Source: Acanthococcus lagerstroemiae | Taxonomy: Eukaryota; Arthropoda; Insecta; Hemiptera; Eriococcidae | Assembly: GCA_031841125.1 (NCBI GenBank) | Contig: CM063107.1 | Coordinates: 68,645,814-68,709,813, forward strand | Length of the DNA stretch: 64,000 nt | Reading direction: 5' to 3' | In this document: positions 33,879 through 44,636 of the stretch, piece by piece | Numbering within the stretch: the first letter of the stretch is position 1 | Layout: each line of letters begins with the position of its first letter | The notes under the pieces: model-generated | Seen by the model: only the letters and a program-made list of their open reading frames with translations | The model's database searches: none | What the model was told of the DNA's origin: nothing | Program-made: the position numbers and the translations under genes

Positions 33879-36800
33879 ATGGAAGCTTTGAAAAAGCAGA
33901 AACGAGTGCAAAAGAGAAACCTAGTGCGTCTGAAAGCTACCATCGAATCGTTAAGTAGTCAAAGACAGCTAGATTTCAAACGTTTGAGCAAGCTCGAAGC
34001 TATCCTCACCGAATACCGAACCGTTAAAGCCAAGTATGACGAGATTGTTGATCAAATACTCGCGTCAGGAGATGAGCTTGATCCACTCTATGCTCAAATG
34101 GAAAACGAACTCATGAGAGAATCCGAAGAAGTAAGTGATGTCGTTTTTTCTACCGAAGCGGAAATTCGAAATTTCAAAAGAGTAATATCGGCTGACGAAA
34201 ATCGACAATCCTTAGTAAATGCAGAATTGATGAACCGCTCAGTGACTGGAGCTGGCGGAAATCAGTTAAGACTAAAAGAAATCACCGTACCCAAATTCTG
34301 CGGAGACATCACTGCCTTTAAAAGCTTCAGGCAGCTTTTCGAAAATTTAGTCCATAATAACGAAGAGCTTACTAACATTCAGAAGCTATTTTATCTGAAA
34401 GACTCGTTAGTAGGTGATGCTAAGCTCCATGTCCGTGATTTCGATTTGGAGGAACGTTCCTATCCTGAAGCCTGGAGCTATGTTGTTGCTCGATACGATA
34501 ATCCTCGCAGCGTCCTTCGAAATATGTTTCGAAAATTCGTGAATGTCAAACGCATAAAATCCGAATCTGAAATTCGCGGATTGATTGATGAAGCTGATAT
34601 GTTCATCAGGGGTTTGAAATCCGCTGGTGAGAAAGTCAATGAAACTTTTTCTCGTTTCATCTGCTTTTGGGTTAGTAATCTGCTTGATAATGACACCGCG
34701 CGTGATTGGGAGAATTCTGTTGTCTCGCGATCTTATCCCATGTACGAAGAGCTACAGAAATTTCTGCAGAGTCGCGCGTTCAATATCGAGGACCGCGTGT
34801 TCAGTCCAAAATCGACTTCTTCCAAACCTGAGAAGAAGAAATTACTCACAGCTACCGTTTCTACCGAACCGTCTTCTGGCGCCCCCGCGTCACCGTTAAC
34901 GAATCGACCGCCAACTAAGCTCCCGTGTGTGTGTTGTAAAGCGCACCATTTTTTAATTGACTGCGTAGCCTTCAAATCTTTGAGTCCAGTCAATCGGTAT
35001 GAAGTAATTAGAGCTAACAATCTCTGCTGCAATTGCTTCGGGTCGAATCACACCACAAAGGAATGCCGCAAACCGCCTAGGTGTAACCAGTGTGCAAGGT
35101 CGCATCATACTTTGTTGCATTTTGGTAACCCACCAGCTTCTGTATCCGAGTCGGCCAAGCCATCAAATACGCTTCCTGTGTCGACAAGCACGCCTCCAGC
35201 TTCAACTCCGTCGCCAAATGCTGCACAGAGTGGAGTCACGAGTTCTGTGAACACTAGCGTCTGTTCATTAGCCACCGAACCAGTAGCTGTACTTCCATCA
35301 GCTTTAGTCCGATTTCGATGTGGTGATGTCACAGGGTTGATCCGTGTCCTGCTAGATACCGGAGCTCAGCGCAGCTTAATAAATCAAGCGTTTGTATCAC
35401 GATATCATTTACCGTTTTCTATTTCTAAATCGTTACAAAATATAGCTGGTGTTAATAATGTTAAAACTAATTGCAACCGTTTCGTCAATATTGAATTGAT
35501 AAGTCGTTTTAAATGTTTTTCTCTTAACGTCAATGCAACCGTATATCCTACCTCCCTCCCTTATACCATTAATAACCTTTCCATTTCAAAGTACTCAAGT
35601 CGTCTGAGAGAATTCGCTCTAGCTGACCCCCTTTTTTATGAGCCTGTAGTCAACATTCCAACTATAGACTTGTTGCTTGGGATAGATGTTTATGATAGGG
35701 TTGTCACAGGTGAACAGGTGTGGATAGATTCGATGTGCCTGCGATCAACCTACTTTGGTTGGACCGTATCCTCTGTAGTCGCAAATGAGGAGGTTGATTG
35801 TGTAGCTGATTCTTGTTGTGGATTAGTTACAACTGATTCTGAATTAGATCAGAAGCTCACCCGTTTTTGGAAAATCGAAGAAGCATGCCCTACGAATCTT
35901 ATCTCTACTGAAGAAAAATCCTGCGATGATCACTTTGCAAAGAATTTCCTCCGTCAGCCAAATGGACAGTTTGTTGTCCGCCTACCGTTCAAATCTAATC
36001 CATCTGCAATTACAAACAATAAGTTCCGCGCTTTAGGGTACTTTAAGAAGATGGAAAGGTCTCTAGATCAGCCTACTAGAGAAGCTTATATCAGTTTCAT
36101 GCGTGAATATGAAGCTCTTGGTCACATGACCCGTATGCCCTCCAACGATTCTATCGACCGATATTTTATTCCCCACCGTATCGTATTGCGTCCATCCAGT
36201 ACTACCACGAAGCTACGAGTTGTGTTTCATGCTTCAGCCAAGTCAACTTCTGGATCTTCGCTCAATGACATTCTGATGAAAGGCCCAGTCCTTCAACCGG
36301 AGTTATTCGATCAGTTGATGGTGTTTCGCACCTACCCCATCGCTTTCACCGCTGACATCGCCAAGATGTACCGTTGCGTTCTTGTTCATGAAGATGACCG
36401 TCGTTTCCAATCCATTCTTTGGCGAGAGTCGCCTGACAAACCGTTTCTAGTCTACCAATTAAACACCGTCACGTATGGGACTAAGCCCGCCTCATTCTTA
36501 GCTACGAAATGCTTGGAAGTTCTAAGCAATGAGTCTACCGATAATGTCCTTGCTAAGCAAGCTATTCAACGCAGCTTTTATATGGATGACCTGCTGTGTG
36601 GAGCCGATACCCTCGAAACTGCTATTAAACTGCGCGCTGATATACACCGCATTCTGAAAGGAGCTGGCTTTCTCCTTCGCAAATATCAGTCAAATAACAC
36701 CGAATTGCTTTCTACTATCGATCCTGATCTCATCGAATCGGATTTAACTGTTGTCATCGGCGGAGAAGAAGCTCTATCAATTCTTGGACTATCCTGGTCG

Positions 36801-39185
36801 CCTTCTACAGATCAGTTACGCGTGAAGACTTCTCTGGAGCCAGCTATCGACGCTCATCTCATCACTAAGCGTATAATTTCTTCTGAAATTGCCAAGGTCT
36901 TTGATCCGCTTGGTATCGTATCTCCAGTTACAATCCGAGGAAAGCTGTTCCTCCAGCAATTATGGCGGCTACAGATTGGTTGGGATGATGTAGTTGACCC
37001 TACATTTGCTAACGAGTTCTTGGCGTATATTGCAGACCTTAGTGACCTTGCATCTTGTAACATTCCTAGATATATTGGAAACCGAACCGATTCCACTTTA
37101 ATTGGATTTTGCGACGCCTCAGGAGCTGCCAACTCGGCTGTCATTTACATTCGTTCAAAAGTAGATGATAGTTTCAGGATTCGGCTCTTAGGTTCGAAAA
37201 CGCGAGTCGCTCCGTTAAAGGAGCTTACTATCCCACAGCTCGAGTTACAAGCTGCAGTTATGCTCACCGACGTGATGGAGAGAGTTTGCCATACTCTTTC
37301 TCTCAATACCAGCTCTGTCCGCCTGTACACCGATGCAAAAGTCGTCTTATCCTGGATTTCCAAACCATCCAAGGATTGGAAGACGTTTGTCCGAAACCGA
37401 GTAAGCAAAATTTCGGCCAAATTTCCCATCGATTATTGGAGTTACGTACCGTCCAAAAGCAATCCCGCCGATCTCGCAACGCGTGGAATTTCTACATCGC
37501 AGCTGCTTAACTCTGCTATTTGGTTCAACGGGCCTTCTTTCCTTTGTGAAGAGGAGCTCATTCGCGAAGAAATAGAATTTCAGGAAGCTGCAGATGAATG
37601 GAAATCCAGTGTCAAGTCAGTTCATGCAGTTACCGAAGCTTATGATCATTTTATACCGCTGATCGAATCGTTCTCTGCATATCACCGTCTCTTGAGAGTT
37701 TTTTCAACCGTTATAAAATATTTCCATTGTTGGAAGTTGAAGAAATTTCCTGATAATTTCGACCTTTCTGCTGCCGATCTAGAATATGGCCTAACCGCGC
37801 TTCTCCGAATCATCCAACGGTCATATTTTAACAACGATTTTCATCGATTGAAAGCTAATCGCCCTGTTCAACGTCGCAGCTCTCTGTTTGTGCACAACGT
37901 ATTTTTGGACTCCAGTGGATTGATTCGTTCGCGCACCAGATTGCAGAATGCACTTGTTGCTGTTGATCGAAAATGCCCCATCATCATTCCTGGCAGATGC
38001 CACCTTACCGTTCTGCTGATTCGACATGTTCACGAAAAATTCTTCCACGCCAGCAGAGGATTTGTTATTTCGCATCTGTCAGCTAAATACCATTTTTTAG
38101 GTGGAATCCAGACAACTGTTAAGAAATTGATTCGAAGCTGCGTCGTTTGTATTCGTCATTTACAGAAAGCTAAACAGCAGAAAATGGCTAATCTACCTGC
38201 TTCCCGTGTAACCCCTACAAGGCCATTTTCGGTTGTAGGTGTTGATTTTACAGGTGCTTTCAAGATTAAATGCACCAACCACCGTTCTCATAAGCTCTTG
38301 AAAGCTTATGCTGCTATTTTTGTCTGCTTTAGTACTAGAGCTGTTCATATCGAAGCCGTTTCTTCTCTATCTACCGAAGATTTCTTGAACGCTTTTCACC
38401 GATTTGTCTCTCGCCGCGGAGTTCCTAGCATCGTTTATTCGGATAATGGGACCAACTTCGTCGGCGCTGATCGTTATTTGAATTTAAAGGATTCATCAGC
38501 TCTCACCGATTTCGCCGCACGCGAAGGAATTCATTGGCGTTTTAACCTGCCCGGTACTCCCCATAGAGGTGGCATTTGGGAATCAGCTGTGAAATCCGCT
38601 AAGAAAATAATACCGTTAGCTACCAAAGAACAAGTAATGACTTTCGAAGGCTTAACCACCTTATTAGCTCGTATTGAATGCATTTTGAATAGTCGTCCGT
38701 TAGCCTACCGCACTTCCACTGATCCTGAGTTCGAAGTTCTAACCCCTGGTCATTTCTTGGTTGGGGGCAATCTGTCGGTGCTGCCTGAACCTACAGAGTC
38801 GCCGAATGTGAAACTAACAGAGCATTATACAGCGCATCAACAACGATTGAATTCATTTTGGAAACATTGGTCTCGAGACTATCTGAACTCCCTAAAAACC
38901 AGAGCTAAGTGGTGCTCTCCTGTTCCGAACTTGAAGGTTGGTCAAGTAGTCATTATCAAGAACGAGTTGCAGCGAGCTGGGGAGTGGAAGCTGGGAAAGA
39001 TTGTCCAGTGCTTTCCAGACAATGATAACATCGTACGCACCGTCAAAGTCCTGTCTGATAACCGTATCAAATCTCTAGCAAGCAACTTACTCATTCCTCT
39101 TCCTGATTCCTCAGGAGCTGAAGCTTCAGCTCCTGCCTCTGGCAGAAATGTAGCGTGTAACGACACGCTTATCTCCCGTACCTAG
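33879..39185 (+). CDS. BEL/Pao Gag-Pol polyprotein, 1768 aa
   Basis: One frame encodes all retrotransposition functions. Residues 1-120 are charged and probably coiled coil. Residues 130-310 are a DUF1759-like Gag. About 348-416 hold cysteine knuckles (CVCCKAHH, CNCFGSNHTTKEC, CNQCARSHH). The aspartic protease motif LLDTGAQ is near 491. Reverse transcriptase covers about 770-930, with YMDD at 901-904. RNase H has FCDAS near 1077 and LYTDAK near 1149. The integrase has a zinc-binding H-H-C-C region near 1390-1430 and catalytic D1456, D1522 and E1568. The C-terminal NSFWKHW and GQVVIIK segments resemble the DUF5641 domain usual after BEL integrases. The start is the first ATG after the LTR. The ORF overlaps the 3' LTR by 37 bp. 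No breaks are seen. Confidence 0.96.
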   Translation: MEALKKQKRVQKRNLVRLKATIESLSSQRQLDFKRLSKLEAILTEYRTVKAKYDEIVDQILASGDELDPLYAQMENELMRESEEVSDVVFSTEAEIRNFKRVISADENRQSLVNAELMNRSVTGAGGNQLRLKEITVPKFCGDITAFKSFRQLFENLVHNNEELTNIQKLFYLKDSLVGDAKLHVRDFDLEERSYPEAWSYVVARYDNPRSVLRNMFRKFVNVKRIKSESEIRGLIDEADMFIRGLKSAGEKVNETFSRFICFWVSNLLDNDTARDWENSVVSRSYPMYEELQKFLQSRAFNIEDRVFSPKSTSSKPEKKKLLTATVSTEPSSGAPASPLTNRPPTKLPCVCCKAHHFLIDCVAFKSLSPVNRYEVIRANNLCCNCFGSNHTTKECRKPPRCNQCARSHHTLLHFGNPPASVSESAKPSNTLPVSTSTPPASTPSPNAAQSGVTSSVNTSVCSLATEPVAVLPSALVRFRCGDVTGLIRVLLDTGAQRSLINQAFVSRYHLPFSISKSLQNIAGVNNVKTNCNRFVNIELISRFKCFSLNVNATVYPTSLPYTINNLSISKYSSRLREFALADPLFYEPVVNIPTIDLLLGIDVYDRVVTGEQVWIDSMCLRSTYFGWTVSSVVANEEVDCVADSCCGLVTTDSELDQKLTRFWKIEEACPTNLISTEEKSCDDHFAKNFLRQPNGQFVVRLPFKSNPSAITNNKFRALGYFKKMERSLDQPTREAYISFMREYEALGHMTRMPSNDSIDRYFIPHRIVLRPSSTTTKLRVVFHASAKSTSGSSLNDILMKGPVLQPELFDQLMVFRTYPIAFTADIAKMYRCVLVHEDDRRFQSILWRESPDKPFLVYQLNTVTYGTKPASFLATKCLEVLSNESTDNVLAKQAIQRSFYMDDLLCGADTLETAIKLRADIHRILKGAGFLLRKYQSNNTELLSTIDPDLIESDLTVVIGGEEALSILGLSWSPSTDQLRVKTSLEPAIDAHLITKRIISSEIAKVFDPLGIVSPVTIRGKLFLQQLWRLQIGWDDVVDPTFANEFLAYIADLSDLASCNIPRYIGNRTDSTLIGFCDASGAANSAVIYIRSKVDDSFRIRLLGSKTRVAPLKELTIPQLELQAAVMLTDVMERVCHTLSLNTSSVRLYTDAKVVLSWISKPSKDWKTFVRNRVSKISAKFPIDYWSYVPSKSNPADLATRGISTSQLLNSAIWFNGPSFLCEEELIREEIEFQEAADEWKSSVKSVHAVTEAYDHFIPLIESFSAYHRLLRVFSTVIKYFHCWKLKKFPDNFDLSAADLEYGLTALLRIIQRSYFNNDFHRLKANRPVQRRSSLFVHNVFLDSSGLIRSRTRLQNALVAVDRKCPIIIPGRCHLTVLLIRHVHEKFFHASRGFVISHLSAKYHFLGGIQTTVKKLIRSCVVCIRHLQKAKQQKMANLPASRVTPTRPFSVVGVDFTGAFKIKCTNHRSHKLLKAYAAIFVCFSTRAVHIEAVSSLSTEDFLNAFHRFVSRRGVPSIVYSDNGTNFVGADRYLNLKDSSALTDFAAREGIHWRFNLPGTPHRGGIWESAVKSAKKIIPLATKEQVMTFEGLTTLLARIECILNSRPLAYRTSTDPEFEVLTPGHFLVGGNLSVLPEPTESPNVKLTEHYTAHQQRLNSFWKHWSRDYLNSLKTRAKWCSPVPNLKVGQVVIIKNELQRAGEWKLGKIVQCFPDNDNIVRTVKVLSDNRIKSLASNLLIPLPDSSGAEASAPASGRNVACNDTLISRT

Positions 39186-39438
39186 TTCCCACCGTTGTTA
39201 TCGCCGAAGCTCGCTAGCTTCAGATATAGTACAAATCGAATAGTATATAGTATGTATCAATGTACCGACCGAACCTCAACGTTTAGCGAATATCAATACC
39301 GAGATATCAAAACTTGCACGTCCGAGTGTGTCTGTTATTTTTCCTTGTTAACTAATTATAGACGATTTTAAGCCGTTTTCAAGCATTCTTTTTCATTTAT
39401 TTTACCGAGTTCAAAAAAGTGCTAAACCGTCACCTACA
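39149..39438 (+). repeat. 3' LTR of the BEL element
   Basis: This is a 290-bp LTR with TGTAG...CTACA inverted ends next to the target duplication. It contains the stop codon of the polyprotein at 39183-39185. Its last 11 bp do not match the corresponding end of the 5' LTR. Confidence 0.94.
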
Positions 39439-39872
39439 GCATCAGTGACCAGAGGGATTACACTTAATGACAGATAACGCTAAGAATTTGAATTTTGTGA
39501 TGATGAAAGAAGCGCTACTATATATGTACCTATTATAATAAAACATACTATTAGATCTACATATTATACTTGCCCCTTTGCTGCAGTTTACCGCAACACA
39601 GAATCCGCAAGATCCATTTAAATACATTCTAGAAAAGGCACTTTCATGCACATACGCTGTTCAGAGCCTTTTCCCCAACATTCATGGGACATGTAGGAAC
39701 ATATGGATGTCCGGGTCCCGTACCACGGTAGCACTTTTCATGAATCTATAAATCCTCCTAATCCTAAGTTAGAAAACTGTATCAGTTGGAAATTGGAAGC
39801 ATTTCTGTAACGTGTTTACAGATGATTTTAAAATTTCAACTGATTTTTTGTTTTGCTATGATCTTGTTTCAG

Positions 39873-39935
39873 GATAAACTGCTGAGTAAACTCAATGGAA
39901 AATATGCAGAGGTAGCATCAACTCCTGAGGAAGAA
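39873..39935 (+). CDS. RING-finger gene, exon before the RING
   Basis: This 63-bp exon (21 codons) lies between the acceptor TTGTTTCAG and donor GTAAGA. It encodes DKLLSKLNGKYAEVASTPEE and one more Glu, and joins the next exon in phase 0, directly before the first zinc-binding cysteine. At least one exon must precede it. The intact BEL element ends 435 bp upstream, probably within that upstream intron. Confidence 0.8.
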
Positions 39936-40014
39936 GTAAGATGAATCATTACTCTACTGTCATCATCAGGAATGTTTCTTCTGTGAATAATAATTTGATC
40001 ATAATACCTTTTAG

Positions 40015-40390
40015 TGTGTCATATGTGTAAACGCGAAAGCAGTCATGCAAACCTATCCTTGTGGCCATAAAGTGGTCTGTCGAAGATGTTTTGTCAAAAC
40101 AATTCAAATCGCCTTAGCTCAACGAACATTACCGCTGCGCTGTGTAATATGCCGAGCAAAGATTCTTCGTTTAAGACAAACGCAGAACAACAAACTGATG
40201 TCTTCGATACCGCCGTTCCCGTCTCGTTCTTCATCCTGCTCCATGTCCAAGCGGTCCCCCGACACGGTTACCAGCAATTGTTCAATTAAAGGAAATCCCT
40301 GGCCAGGGGTGTCTAAATATTCGAGATCCTTACCTGGAATTAACGGCAGTAGCTTTAGATATAGGTCTTCCGTCAATAGATCTCATTCCG
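40015..40390 (+). CDS. RING-finger gene, RING exon
   Basis: The exon follows acceptor ACCTTTTAG and ends at donor GTAAGT. It encodes a RING-HC domain: CVIC, then 11 residues to PCGHKVVCRRC, then LPLRCVICR. This is the C3HC4 ligand pattern that binds two zinc ions and recruits E2 enzymes in ubiquitin ligases. A Ser-rich stretch (FPSRSSSCSMSKRS) follows the RING. It ends in phase 1, while the next exon found (48881) begins in phase 0, so at least one exon between them is missing from this annotation. The specific orthologue is not recognised. Confidence 0.88.
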
Positions 40391-43238
40391 GTAAGTTATT
40401 TACTATATCGTTCTTCATATCGTCCATGCATTAAGGCTGAATATAAAAGGTGTGCAGGGTGTCTGGATGAATCTCTGAATAAACAGAAAATTGCAGTAAC
40501 CGCTTGCTTTCTCTATAACTAAGAACACTAGCGTAATTTTTTCCCTTGAATTGGTAGTGATAAACCTCCTTTACCCCCTACAACAATGACCTACTCGCCC
40601 GCACCTCACCAGACTTGAGAAAAAATATTCAAACAGAGGAAAAGTTCCATCGTGGTGTCGTGAAACGAACTCAATTTTCTCGCCAAAGTTGGCTGTAGCA
40701 ACGTGTTATCAACAAAAAGAAATATCATACTTATGGTTCAAATGACCAAAAGCAAAGTTGAGGTAAGTTTATGAGGGATACCAAAATTTAGAATTTAAAC
40801 ATATATCTACCAGTGGCGCCAAAGTCATGAAATAGATTTTTTCCCATCATAGTATACAAAATTTAAATCATCCTACAAAGAGAACATGGTATATTATAGG
40901 CGGCGTAATCGTGATCAGGTTCGCTAGTGTCGACTTCCTACAAAGGTGATCAAGGTTGATGTTCCCATAAGAAGACGTGTAAAGTTGGTATACTTTAAAG
41001 CTTCCGTAATTGCTGAAAATAGGTTTTCTTGAGTCATATAACATGTCAAATTAAAGCTTGAAGTCTCTATTTCATGATGAAAGGTAATTTATTGCACTTT
41101 ATTCCGCTTTAGTTGGATGAATAACTTGATTTCCAAATTATTGTTTTTCTTATGGGAGTTTACCATTGGTACAAAACGCGCTTGTAAGCAACTAATACAT
41201 GGAAAATGGAGCCGTTTTAAATTCATAAAGGAAAACTAGAGACCACAATCTCTAAATTCGTCTAGGTATTATGAGTCGCAAGAAAACATTTTATTGACTA
41301 GAAAAAGCGAATTCAAGTTATATGCATTCTCATGGTGATAACATCCATGACTACCTTTGCAGCGCAGAGCTACTAACTTCGGAAACTCTCGGTTACGCCG
41401 CCTATTGAATGCAAAAAATGATCTTAACTGATTATCCACTATGTAGGTGTAATGATAACTCAATCATGAAATTTTCCCAATTTTCAAATTTAAAATAGAC
41501 TTTCTGCCAAACTTCTATCAGAAAACAGCACTCTAATTTTTCTCCATTCCATGGTAGTATACACGCCGAGAACTTGAAGTCCAAAAAAATTGACTTCAAC
41601 TTCTTTGCGTACTGCTGTACTCCATTTCTGCCTGTTGACCAGTTTTGTTCCCTTCCGAATTGGAAAAATGCTAACATTTTCTATCGTAGTATACGATTTT
41701 TTCCATGGTAGTATTAAACTATATTTTGAAGAATACGACCGTGGAATAACGTTTTCCTTGCATTTTCTAACGCTGATGAGACATTCATAATGATGAAATC
41801 CTTAGACCTCAGTTGTGTGCTTGTATCACTTGTTGATTTTAATTCTGGTAACCTTGGAATATTAAAAATATCTGTCTATTTCTGACGCAAAAAGGTCCTC
41901 CCTACTTCATGTAGGACGTTACTTGTAGGATCAACCTTGTATCTATGTGTTCACTTACATATGTATATCTACCATGTATTCCATCAGAAAAATTGAAATA
42001 AGGTGGAAAATTTTAAAATCAGGTAAGTGAATTTTCAGATTATTCAGAGATTCACCCGTCTACATCAACCTTCAAGTCCTGAATTTTGAAAATAGGTTCT
42101 AAAAGTCCTGAGAAGTGCTGAAATTTAAAAAGAAATTGAAAAGTCCTTCATTCTTGTTAGAAATTTTAAAGAATAATTTTTTTGCGATTCCTGTGATTGG
42201 TCATTAAAAGTGTAGCGCAGGATCTATATTCACAGGGAGGAGGAAGTAGGGGAGCAAAAAAGGATAGAGGGGTAAAGGGGATGAGACAATTGAAAAAAAA
42301 GAAAAGATTTGCACACTCGGGGAAAAGATGGGAAATATACCGGCTTACAGTCCTGCAAAGGGACCTGTAAAAGTACTTCGTTTTTACTTTTCAATTTCTA
42401 TGGACACCCTGGAGTGGTTAAGTTGCGTTTTTTGTAACTATAAACTATGATAACCAAGGAGATATTCTTTAATACACAGTTTAGAACTGTAAGAAAATCG
42501 ACTTCACCACTTCTTGCACTTTGTCCTCTGCATATTTCTGACCAAGATCATATTTCCTTCATGCCATTTTACAATCTGACTGTCCAGAAACATTAGGTAT
42601 TATTAATAAGGTATAATTAAGTGCTTATAATTTAAGTATCTGTGTTCAGGAATCTTTTTTAAATCACATCTTTTGCAGCAGTTGTATACCGTAAATCGTC
42701 AAATTCTGTACGGAAATGTTATCGATCATGCTCTTTAAGTTCCTACTCTTCGGTGAAAGGTCATTTTCAGAAATCTTCGACCACAATGTGCCAGCACGTT
42801 ACTTATGAACAGGTAAATTATTTGAACTTGTAGTTGAAATATGCAAGTAAATCTGTAAGAAATAACTGTACCAGCCACCAGCAGTAAGTTGGTACAGTTG
42901 AGCACCGTACACACCAAACGTATAGGTAGTTGATCTGGTCCCTCATTAGGTAAATAGGTCGGTAGGTTTAGTAAAAACTTACTACAGTAAGCACTCCAGC
43001 AGTCATCTGCAGACGCTGATTTGATTCAAAGAAAGATTGGTTGGTATTTAATTCCTTAAATGTTAAAACAGTTTGAATTTCAAATGGGAAATCGGAAGTA
43101 AGTATAATGTAGGTAACTTTTGGATGCTGAATTTCCCTTATTAATATTATTTTTCATAATAAAAGTACATCTGTAATAGAGATATTCTACTCTGATTCTG
43201 AAAAGTAACACGTTTATCAATAATTATTGTTGGTTAAT

Positions 43239-43487
43239 TGGACACTATTCAGCAAGAGGGAACCAACTAGCAAAATCCGCTTTTTGAGAACACGTGATTT
43301 GAAGTTCAAGAGTCATGTAAAAACTATATGACACAGCGTTTACTGATAAGCTTTTTTCAACATGAGTTCACATTTTTGAATCAGGGGCCCAATTTTGAAA
43401 AATTTTACCTTTTCCGCTCTTTCCAACGATAAATAACTAATTTTGTTTACAAATGTTAGTTGGTTCCCTCTTGCTGAATAGCGTCCA
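43239..43487 (+). mobile_element. MITE family M1, copy 2
   Basis: The 249-bp copy starts TGGACACTATTCAGCAAGAG and ends GCTGAATAGCGTCCA. It aligns along its full length with the 15141 copy on the same strand. It lies in the RING gene's long intron, directly beside a 27-bp-arm hairpin. Confidence 0.88.
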
Positions 43488-43503
43488 ACTATCGACTGAT
43501 CAT

Positions 43504-43573
43504 GTGGCCCGCTGTGAGAAAACCAGGCTTTGATTACATTGATGATAAGCCTGGTTTTCTCACAGCGGGCCAC
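43504..43573. repeat. Perfect 27-bp inverted repeat with 16-nt loop
   Basis: The left arm 43504-43530 (GTGGCCCGCTGTGAGAAAAC...) is the exact complement of 43547-43573. The loop is TGATTACATTGATGAT. It is precursor-miRNA-like in size but fully paired and GC-rich, and may be a tiny foldback element. No expression evidence can be read from sequence. Confidence 0.9.
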
Positions 43574-43607
43574 AACTTCTGGATAACAATTATAACACGG
43601 GTACCTA

Positions 43608-44457
43608 TAGTCTGTATCCCTCTGTCCCAAATAAGAAAGTTTGCGAATTTTGTCGGTGCGTACACACACTGAACGGTAACGGCGCGGCGCGCAGACATTT
43701 CGAGATAAGGGTGATAACAGCTATTATTTCATTTATTTGTTTATTCTTCAAAAGTAATAGTATATTACTATACACGTGGGTAAAGTGAATGTTTACCCAG
43801 CGAAGCAAAAGTTTGCGATATGAGCCGTTAGGCGAGTTGAGCAATTTACTGATTTGGTAAACGTTCACGATACCCGCATGTATTGTAAGATATTTTATTC
43901 TATATGATGTTAAAACATAAATGAGGAGTTATCAGTCAAAATGGCGTCCGTTCAATGTATTTCTTATGGAACGGACGCCCTTTTGACAGATAACTCCTCA
44001 AATCTACCCTCTTCCCTTTCAAAATCAAAATCGCAGGAATTCAAATTCACACTATCAGGATACACGAATTCATGGAATGGAAGGAACGTGAACACGTGAA
44101 CGAATCATGCTCTCACACTTCTCACGCTTGTTGAACTTTTCAAGCGTTTTCATTGGTTCATACTGTGGTTGACCTGTTTCTTCATTGTACCTTATTTTTC
44201 TTTCACGCCTAGCATAGGTGCGGGTAAAATGCACTTTTACCCGCAGGTAGCTTACCGTCAAAATACTGTTTTAACATCATGTATAGAATAAAATCAATTG
44301 AAGTGAAATAATATGGTTCAATGAGAACAATCGCCAAACGTCGAACTCATACAAAGTAAAATGATAACGTGCGCCTTGAACGGCTTTAGTGTGAATAGTC
44401 CTCTCCTCACACCCGCCACAACGTATTCAAATTCACAAACTCATTTGGGACAGACTA
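43608..44457. mobile_element. Foldback element with TA duplication
   Basis: The ends are TAGTCTGTATCCC... and ...TTTGGGACAGACTA, with TA on both sides (43606-43607 and 44458-44459). Inner inverted segments also pair, for example ATTTTATTCTATATGATGTT (43889) with its near-complement at 44269-44296. Length is 850 bp with no coding. The TA duplication suggests a Tc1/mariner-type mobiliser. A second, tighter inverted repeat (43923-43999) is embedded in it. Confidence 0.72.
43923..43999. repeat. 31-bp inverted repeat inside the foldback element
   Basis: Arms 43923-43953 (GAGGAGTTATCAGTCAAAAT...) and 43969-43999 pair with two mismatches around a 15-nt loop. It may be a separate small palindromic MITE inserted into the larger element. 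Confidence 0.88.
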
Positions 44458-44513
44458 TAACTATAATTATGTATTTAATATTGGATCAATAACACTACAC
44501 AACAGCATAAAAA

Positions 44514-44636
44514 CTGCTTTCGCTTCGCGAAAGCAGTACCGACTTTTCGGCCTTCGGCCGAAAAGCACTCGGAACTCGCTTCGCTCGTTCCTCGCAGTAA
44601 TACCGAAACGTACTCGGAACTCGCTTCGCTCGTTCC
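44514..44636. repeat. Cluster of four short hairpins with TTC loops
   Basis: CTGCTTTCGCTTCGCGAAAG (44514-44536), CTTTTCGGCCTTCGGCCGAA (44543-44565) and two identical GGAACTCGCTTCGCTCGTTC units (44571-44591, 44616-44636) are each self-complementary around TTC or TTCG. The GC content is high against an AT-rich background. No protein or RNA family is recognised. Confidence 0.8.

Larger units (their letters stand above)
33510..39438 (+). mobile_element. Apparently intact BEL/Pao LTR retrotransposon
   Basis: The element is 5929 bp. It has a 5-bp target duplication, GCATC (33505-33509 and 39439-39443), the size typical for BEL/Pao. Its LTRs start TGTAGCG and the 3' LTR ends CCTACA. The two LTRs differ at one position (G/A near 33654/39293) over 279 bp when compared by eye. 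A single uninterrupted 1768-codon ORF fills the interior and its stop lies inside the 3' LTR. No env-like frame follows. Intact coding, near-identical LTRs and a perfect duplication suggest recent transposition. It is probably in an intron of the RING gene, on the same strand. Confidence 0.96.
33416..39457 (-). repeat. Retroposon family S1 copy split by the BEL element
   Basis: The two halves, 33416-33509 and 39439-39457, together make one minus-strand S1 copy beginning TCCCTCTGGTCACTGATGC. A 13-bp direct repeat, TTACACTTAATGA, flanks the pair at 33403-33415 and 39458-39470. The BEL retrotransposon inserted into the GCATC of this copy, so S1 came first. Confidence 0.9.

Noticed and set aside
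33510..39438. Endogenous retrovirus with envelope
   Set aside because: The ORF ends with integrase and a DUF5641-like tail inside the 3' LTR. No envelope frame exists, and the domain order is BEL/Pao.
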